This document shows, piece by piece, positions 57,035-64,000 of a stretch of DNA of 64,000 nt (position 1 is its first letter; the number at the start of each line of letters is the position of its first letter). The DNA comes from Pseudomonas ekonensis (GTDB lineage Bacteria; Pseudomonadota; Gammaproteobacteria; Pseudomonadales; Pseudomonadaceae): contig NZ_JAHSTS010000002.1 of the NCBI RefSeq assembly GCF_019145435.1, positions 1,612,001-1,676,000 of the forward strand. The letters are read 5' to 3'. Made by a program: the position numbers and the translations under genes. The notes beneath the pieces were generated by a model. The model saw only the letters and a list, made by a program, of their open reading frames with translations. It did no database searches and was not told the origin of the DNA.

Positions 57035-58372
57035 TCATGCAGAAACTTCAGTCACCAGTTTTGCCAGCTCTTCGGCATAGCCGCGGACCTGAGCCTCGTC
57101 CTCGCCTTCGACCATGACACGCACCAAAGGCTCTGTCCCGGACTTGCGCAGCAGAACGCGGCCACGGCCAGCCATCGCCTGGGTGACACGGGCACTGGCT
57201 TCTTTGACAGCAGGATGCTCGAGCGGACTTTCGCCGCCGCCGAAACGCACGTTGATCAGCACCTGCGGACACTTGCGCAGCGCCTGGCGGGTCTGGGCCA
57301 GCCCTTCGTTGCGGGTCTTCAGCGCCATCAGCACCTGCAGCGCCGCGATGATCGCATCCCCGGTGGTGGTGTGGTTGAAGCACACGACATGCCCCGAGTT
57401 CTCACCGCCCACCAGCCAGTTGCGCTCCAGCAGCTCGGCGATGACATAACGGTCGCCGACGTTGGCGCGAACGAACGGGATGCCCAGGTCGGCCAGCGCC
57501 AGTTCCAGCCCGAGATTGCTCATCAAGGTGCCGACCACACCGCCCTGAAGCTTGCCGCGCTCGTGCAGATCCCGCGCGATGATGAACAGCAGCTCGTCGC
57601 CGTCGACCACGGCGCCGGTATGGTCCACCATCTGCACCCGGTCGCCGTCACCATCGAAGGCGATGCCCAGGTCGGCGTGCTCCGCCAGCACCGCGGCCTG
57701 CAACGGCCCCATGTGAGTCGAGCCGCAGTTGTCGTTGATGTTCAGGCCGTTGGGCTGGGCCGACAGCACCACGACCTCGGCGCCCAGCTCGCGGAACACG
57801 CTCGGCGCCACCTTGTAGGTCGCACCGTGAGCGCAGTCGATCACGATCTTGAGGCCCGAGAAGCTGGTGCCGGACGGCACGCTGCTCTTGCAGAATTCGA
57901 TGTAACGGCCCGAGGCATCGTTGATCCGCGAGACCTTGCCGATCTTGCTCGACTCGACCACGGTCATCGGTGTGTCGAGAAGCTCTTCGATCATCAGCTC
58001 CAGCTCGTCCGGAAGCTTGGTGCCCTTGCCGGAGAAGAACTTGATGCCGTTGTCGTCGTGCGGGTTGTGCGAAGCGCTGATCACGATCCCGGCCTCGGCC
58101 TGGAACGTGCGCGACAGGTAGGCGATGGCCGGCGTCGGCATAGGGCCGAGCAGCATCACGTCGGCCCCGGCGGAGGTCAGGCCGGCCTCAAGCGCCGACT
58201 CGAACATGTACCCCGAAATCCGGGTGTCCTTGCCGACCAGCACCTTGCAGGCGCCCATCTTGCGGAATGCCATGCCGGCCGCCCAGCCGAGCTTGAGCAT
58301 GAAGTCTGGAGTGATCGGATATTCACCGACCCGGCCGCGAATACCGTCAGTGCCAAAGTATTTCTTGCTCAT
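57035..58372 (-). CDS. glmM: Phosphoglucosamine mutase
   Basis: It converts glucosamine-6-phosphate to glucosamine-1-phosphate for peptidoglycan and LPS precursors. The protein has 445 residues. The phosphorylated serine is Ser101 in [12 protein letters not shown]; metal-binding DGDGDR and the C-terminal [15 protein letters not shown] are intact. It follows folP by 15 bases, the conserved ftsH-folP-glmM order. Confidence 0.97.
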   Translation of the reverse strand: MSKKYFGTDGIRGRVGEYPITPDFMLKLGWAAGMAFRKMGACKVLVGKDTRISGYMFESALEAGLTSAGADVMLLGPMPTPAIAYLSRTFQAEAGIVISASHNPHDDNGIKFFSGKGTKLPDELELMIEELLDTPMTVVESSKIGKVSRINDASGRYIEFCKSSVPSGTSFSGLKIVIDCAHGATYKVAPSVFRELGAEVVVLSAQPNGLNINDNCGSTHMGPLQAAVLAEHADLGIAFDGDGDRVQMVDHTGAVVDGDELLFIIARDLHERGKLQGGVVGTLMSNLGLELALADLGIPFVRANVGDRYVIAELLERNWLVGGENSGHVVCFNHTTTGDAIIAALQVLMALKTRNEGLAQTRQALRKCPQVLINVRFGGGESPLEHPAVKEASARVTQAMAGRGRVLLRKSGTEPLVRVMVEGEDEAQVRGYAEELAKLVTEVSA

Positions 58373-58387
58373 AAGTGCTCCATATTC

Positions 58388-59239
58388 CTATTCGGCCGAT
58401 TCCACGGCTTCGATCATCCGCACGACGTCCACCGTTTGCGCCACGTCATGCACGCGCAGTATGCGCGCACCTTTGACCGACGCCAGCGCCGCCAGTGCCA
58501 GACCACCACTCAAACGTTCATCCACGGGGCGATTCAAGGTCTGCCCGATCATGCTCTTGCGGGAAACGCCCACAAGCAGCGGCCGTCCAAGCGCATGCAG
58601 GGATTCCATGTGCCTGAACAAGCTTAGATTGTGCTGCAGGGTTTTGGCGAAACCGAAACCGGGATCGAGAATGATCCGCTCGGCGGGAATGCCCGCCGCG
58701 GCGCACGCCGACATCCGCTGCGCCAGAAACTCGCCTACTTCACGGGTGACGTCCTGGTACTGCGGATTGTCCTGCATGTCGCCAGGCTCGCCCAGCATGT
58801 GCATGAGGCACACCGGCAAACCCGTGGCCGCCGCCGCATCCAATGCACCGTCCCGGCGCAACGAGCGGACGTCGTTGATCAACCCCGCGCCCAGCCGAGC
58901 CGTCTCACGCATCACCGACGGGGTCGAGGTATCGACCGAAATGATCACATCCAGCTCCCGGGCGATCCGCTCCACGGCCGGGGCCACACGCTCGAGCTCC
59001 TCCAGCGGAGAAACCGCCCGTGCGCCGGGCCGGGTCGATTCGCCACCGACATCGATCAACGTCGCACCGGCCAGCACCATCGCTTCGGCATGGCGCAACG
59101 CAGCGTCGAGCTGACCGTACCGGCCGCCATCGGAGAAAGAATCGGGAGTGACATTGAGAATGCCCATGACATGCGTCCGGGCCAAATCAAGAACCCGGTT
59201 GCCGCAAGGCAACCGGGTCAGGGACTGAGCAGAAGTCAT
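58388..59239 (-). CDS. folP: Dihydropteroate synthase
   Basis: The folate-pathway enzyme that joins p-aminobenzoate to the pterin and is the sulfonamide target. A 283-residue TIM barrel with MGILNVTPDSFSDGG near residue 25, DVGGESTRPGA, and DPGFGFAKT. It lies 8 bases after ftsH. Residues around the sulfonamide site look ordinary, so no resistance form is suggested. Confidence 0.97.
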   Translation of the reverse strand: MTSAQSLTRLPCGNRVLDLARTHVMGILNVTPDSFSDGGRYGQLDAALRHAEAMVLAGATLIDVGGESTRPGARAVSPLEELERVAPAVERIARELDVIISVDTSTPSVMRETARLGAGLINDVRSLRRDGALDAAAATGLPVCLMHMLGEPGDMQDNPQYQDVTREVGEFLAQRMSACAAAGIPAERIILDPGFGFAKTLQHNLSLFRHMESLHALGRPLLVGVSRKSMIGQTLNRPVDERLSGGLALAALASVKGARILRVHDVAQTVDVVRMIEAVESAE

Positions 59240-59247
59240 TTCAAACC

Positions 59248-61161
<1,914 letters not shown>

Positions 61162-61364
61162 TTCGTTACCCTCTGAAGCAGGCCAGGCGCAGCCGTGCCT
61201 CGCATGATAATCACCGGCTTAACTTACTACATTACCCGCACGACTGCAGGCGCCGTCTGTAACCCTTTGTGAAACCTAGACTACACGATGTTGTTCCAGG
61301 CCAGGTTCCGTGTCCCATTGCAAAAAACTATGGAACGCCCCTGAAAGCCCTGGCCTGACGCCTT

Positions 61365-61988
61365 TCACTCGCCGCGATAGCCCCATGCCAGCAGGTATTG
61401 CTCGCGGGAACTGTCGCGGGAACTGTCCGGCTTGATCATCTGGACCTTGTCGAATTTCTGACGAGTGTCCTTCAGATAGGCATCGAACCCCTCTCCCTGG
61501 AAAATCTTGATCAGGAAATTGCCGCCAGGCTTGAGGATCCGGGCCGCCAGATCAAGGGCCAGCTCACAGAGGAACATGGCCTTGGGCATGTCCACGGCAG
61601 GCGTACCACTCATATTGGGGGCCATATCGGAAATCACAAGATCCACCTGCGAATTGCCTACGGCTTCAAGAATGCGGGCGAGCACTTCGTCCTGGGTGAA
61701 GTCACCGTGGACGAAGGTCACGTCCGGGATGCTGTCCATCTCCAGGATGTCCGAGGCGATCAGGCGGCCCTGGCCGCCGATCAGCCGGCTGGTGACCTGC
61801 GACCAGCCGCCGGGCGCGGCGCCCAGGTCGACCACGCTCATGCCTGGACGGATCAGCTTGTACTTCTCCTGGACCTCCAGGAGCTTGTAGCTCGCGCGCG
61901 AGCGGTAACCATCCTTCTGCGCTTGTTTCACATAGGGATCGTTGACATGTCGTTTCAGCCAACCAAGGCTTGTCTTGGAACGCGCCAT
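61365..61988 (-). CDS. rlmE: 23S rRNA (uridine-2'-O) methyltransferase RlmE (FtsJ)
   Basis: It methylates U2552 of 23S rRNA. ATG 61988 gives 207 residues, the normal size; the longer frame runs through yhbY. SAM motif [14 protein letters not shown] (about residues 56-69) and the catalytic K-D-K-E set (KLL, DMAPN, FLIKIF) are present. It lies 203 bases upstream of ftsH and is divergent from yhbY. Confidence 0.96.
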   Translation of the reverse strand: MARSKTSLGWLKRHVNDPYVKQAQKDGYRSRASYKLLEVQEKYKLIRPGMSVVDLGAAPGGWSQVTSRLIGGQGRLIASDILEMDSIPDVTFVHGDFTQDEVLARILEAVGNSQVDLVISDMAPNMSGTPAVDMPKAMFLCELALDLAARILKPGGNFLIKIFQGEGFDAYLKDTRQKFDKVQMIKPDSSRDSSREQYLLAWGYRGE

Positions 61989-62090
61989 TGGGCACCTCGA
62001 TGATAAGGGTCGTGATTTATCGGGCGGATCCACGAGCCCTCGGGTAAAATGGCCGCCATTTTTACAGAATCCAGACGAAAGGGTCAGATT

Positions 62091-62399
62091 ATGCCGCTCA
62101 GCAACGAGCAGAAGAAACAATTCAAATCCATTGGTCACGACCTGAAGCCGGTTCTGATGGTGGCCGGCAACGGCCTGACCGAAGGTGTTCTCGCCGAGCT
62201 GGAGCGTGCGTTGACCGATCATGAACTGATCAAGGTGCAGGTCAAGCTCGAAGACCGCGACGACCGTCGCACCGTCATGGACGAGCTGGCCAAGGCCGGC
62301 CGCGCCGAGCAGGTGCAGGTCATCGGCAAGATGGTGCTGCTGTACCGCAAGAACCCGCAGCCGAACAAGCAGCTGTCGAACATCCACCGCTACAAATGA
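62091..62399 (+). CDS. yhbY: Ribosome assembly RNA-binding protein YhbY (CRM domain)
   Basis: A 102-residue single CRM-domain protein that binds pre-50S particles. The ATG at 62091 ([20 protein letters not shown]) is chosen; the in-frame ATG at 62049 is less well placed. The CRM GxxG-like segment [14 protein letters not shown] is visible. It is divergent from rlmE and convergent with the DUF4149 gene. Confidence 0.95.
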   Translation: MPLSNEQKKQFKSIGHDLKPVLMVAGNGLTEGVLAELERALTDHELIKVQVKLEDRDDRRTVMDELAKAGRAEQVQVIGKMVLLYRKNPQPNKQLSNIHRYK

Positions 62400-62411
62400 C
62401 GGTGGCCCCGG

Positions 62412-62834
62412 TCAGCGGTGCGGCCTGCGCACCCTGACCGGCACGGACTGGGCCACCAGCACGATGCCGCTGATCCCCAGCACCACGAAACAGTACATCT
62501 GCCAGCGCTGATCGACCGACACGCCGTAGCGCAGCGTGTAATAGCCGAAGCAGGCGGCCAGGCCGACCAGCAGCACCCGGCCACTGAACACCCGCCACCA
62601 TGCCGAGACACCGGCAACCCTCGCCAGCAGCGTCAGCTGGACCAGCATTCCCACCGCCGCCACACCGATCAACCAGCGGTCGATCTGCGTCGCGACATCG
62701 TCGATCAGCAACGGCGCCAGCCCGCTGACCTTCAGCGCCGGAATCAATCCGACATGAAACACCCACAGGCCGCCGACCCAGAAGACCTGGGACAGCTGCC
62801 AGAGGATGGCCTCAAGGGTGGGCGCCCGGAACAT
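62412..62834 (-). CDS. DUF4149 family membrane protein
   Basis: A 140-residue protein with four predicted membrane helices (about 12-32, 45-68, 78-97 and 108-128). I start at ATG 62834, just after the greA stop (62841-62839); the longer frame would overlap greA by 23 bases. No strong ribosome-binding site is seen, so translation may depend on greA. The family commonly lies next to greA in gammaproteobacteria. Function unknown. Confidence 0.8.
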   Translation of the reverse strand: MFRAPTLEAILWQLSQVFWVGGLWVFHVGLIPALKVSGLAPLLIDDVATQIDRWLIGVAAVGMLVQLTLLARVAGVSAWWRVFSGRVLLVGLAACFGYYTLRYGVSVDQRWQMYCFVVLGISGIVLVAQSVPVRVRRPHR

Positions 62835-62838
62835 CGCG

Positions 62839-63315
62839 TCAGATGTGCTTGACTTCGACAATCTCGTACTCGACCGTACCGCTCGGGGTTTTGATTACGA
62901 CGGCATCACCCTCTTCCTTGCCGATGATCGCCCGGGCAATCGGCGCATTCGCCGAGAGCTTGCCCTTTTTGATATCGGCTTCGTCCTCGCCGACGATCTG
63001 GTAGGTCACCTGATCGCCGGTTTCGGTGTTTTCCAGGTCCACGGTGGTGCCGAAGATCACCTTGCCGGTGTGGGCGATGGTGGTGACATCGATCACCACC
63101 GAATTTTGCAGACGGCCTTCGATGTCGCGGATCCGCGCCTCGACCATGCCCTGCTCTTCGCGAGCGGCATGGTATTCGGCGTTTTCCTTGAGGTCACCGA
63201 GTTCACGCGCTTCGCCGATTGCCTGGCTCAGGCGTGGACGCTCGACCTTGCTCAGAAACGTGTGTTCTTCCTCCAGGGCTTTGGCGCCCTGGACGGTCAT
63301 TGGGTACTTGATCAT
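62839..63315 (-). CDS. greA: Transcription elongation factor GreA
   Basis: A 158-residue factor that rescues backtracked RNA polymerase by stimulating transcript cleavage. The N-terminal coiled coil holds the acidic tip ([17 protein letters not shown]), and the C-terminal FKBP-like domain follows. The ATG at 63315 overlaps the carB stop in ATGA, so it is translated with carB. Confidence 0.98.
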   Translation of the reverse strand: MIKYPMTVQGAKALEEEHTFLSKVERPRLSQAIGEARELGDLKENAEYHAAREEQGMVEARIRDIEGRLQNSVVIDVTTIAHTGKVIFGTTVDLENTETGDQVTYQIVGEDEADIKKGKLSANAPIARAIIGKEEGDAVVIKTPSGTVEYEIVEVKHI

Positions 63316-64000
63316 GCCTTCAATCCTGCGTGGAGATCCTGCAAGCGGCGCACGGTCTTCTCGGGACCGAACTTCAGCGCTTCACAGATGGCTTCGCCCG
63401 CCGCGATGGTGGTGGTGCAGTAGATCTTGTGCTGCAGGGCATTGCGGCGAATGGAGTAGGAATCGGCGATCGACTGGCGACCTTCGGTGGTGTTGATGAT
63501 CAGGGTGACTTCGTCATTCTTGATCATGTCGACCACGTGCGGACGACCTTCGGTCACCTTGTTCACGCGGCGCACCTTCAGGCCTGCGGCCTCGATCACC
63601 TTGGCGGTGCCGGCGGTGGCCACCACTTCGAAGCCCAGGCCGATCAGGTCACGGGCCACGCCCGCCACCAGCGGCTTGTCGTCGTCGCGGACGCTGATGA
63701 ATGCGGTGCCGCCGGTCGGCAGCACTTCACTGGCGCCCATCTGGGCCTTGGCGAATGCTTCGCCGAAGGTGTCGCCGACGCCCATCACTTCACCGGTGGA
63801 CTTCATCTCCGGGCCGAGGATCGGGTCGACGCCAGGGAACTTGGCGAACGGGAACACCGCCTCTTTCACGCTGTAGAAGTTCGGGATGATTTCCTGGGTG
63901 AAACCCAGCTCTTTCAGGGTCTTGCCGGCCATTACGCGGGCCGCGATCATCGCCAGGGAAACACCGATGCACTTGGACACGAACGGCACGGTACGGGACG
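63312..64000 (-). CDS. carB: Carbamoyl-phosphate synthase large chain, C-terminal part (cut by window edge)
   Basis: Only the last 229 or so residues are present; the gene continues past position 64000. The visible end ([15 protein letters not shown], then [21 protein letters not shown] and the MGS-like allosteric domain with [17 protein letters not shown] and [17 protein letters not shown]) is characteristic of CarB. The enzyme makes carbamoyl phosphate for arginine and pyrimidines. It precedes greA with a 4-base overlap, the usual Pseudomonas carAB-greA order. Confidence 0.96.
   Translation of the reverse strand, partial: SRTVPFVSKCIGVSLAMIAARVMAGKTLKELGFTQEIIPNFYSVKEAVFPFAKFPGVDPILGPEMKSTGEVMGVGDTFGEAFAKAQMGASEVLPTGGTAFISVRDDDKPLVAGVARDLIGLGFEVVATAGTAKVIEAAGLKVRRVNKVTEGRPHVVDMIKNDEVTLIINTTEGRQSIADSYSIRRNALQHKIYCTTTIAAGEAICEALKFGPEKTVRRLQDLHAGLKA

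Overview
The window is chromosomal DNA of a Pseudomonas of the fluorescens/putida side of the genus. It is GC-rich, carries many copies of a Pseudomonas-type REP element (a GGAGCGRGCYTGCYCGCGA-like hairpin), and its gene order closely follows P. aeruginosa PA4500-PA4506 and PA4513-PA4524 as I remember them. A translation block (tRNA-rimP-nusA-infB-rbfA-truB-rpsO-pnp) and a housekeeping block (carB-greA-...-rlmE-ftsH-folP-glmM-tpiA-secG) follow. There is no phage, insertion sequence, integrase or CRISPR array.

Layout. 1-624: non-coding leader with REP copies. 625-11400: a di/tripeptide uptake locus with three periplasmic binding proteins, an OprD-family porin (OpdP-like) and the ABC core DppBCDF. 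11401-12314: REP cluster, a small acidic secreted protein and an AT-rich stretch. 12315-14049: a hipBA-type toxin-antitoxin pair. 14162-15745 (-): prfC. 16072-19523: an OpuC/OsmU-type compatible-solute ABC transporter. 19524-20186: a long leader with a REP pair, an orphan terminator and a possible leader peptide before ornithine decarboxylase speC. 21516-28252: the iron-uptake group piuC, a Sel1 protein, piuA and piuB. 28366-29907 (-): a PhoD-type phosphatase. 30003-35551 (-): fruBKA, divergent from fruR and a TatD-family hydrolase. 37625-45189: a zinc-ribbon membrane protein, a chemoreceptor, ampD-ampE, a DUF1631 protein and nadC. 45241-46445: two small proteins, one a periplasmic coiled coil built from 39-residue repeats. 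46452-55803 (-): tRNA-Thr, pnp, rpsO, truB, rbfA, infB, nusA, rimP, tRNA-fMet and tRNA-Leu. 55826-64000 (-): secG, tpiA, glmM, folP, ftsH, rlmE, a DUF4149 protein, greA and the end of carB, with yhbY divergent on the + strand.

How the genes work together. OpdP admits small peptides across the outer membrane, three binding proteins probably cover different peptide ranges, and DppBCDF imports them. PiuA brings in iron-siderophore complexes; PiuC, the Sel1 protein and the PepSY/flavodoxin reductase PiuB sit around it. FruB-FruA phosphorylate fructose on entry, FruK makes fructose-1,6-bisphosphate, and an exact Cra-type operator lies between fruB and fruR. AmpD/AmpE belong to peptidoglycan recycling and beta-lactamase control.

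Most of the window is ordinary core genome. The less ordinary items are the tandem-repeat coiled-coil protein (45813-46445), the speC leader (orphan terminator and a TTG-started 10-codon ORF ending in the speC ribosome-binding site), the palindrome over the hipB start codon, the small acidic exported protein, and the near-duplicate binding-protein genes. I do not see a clear, wholly new multi-gene system.
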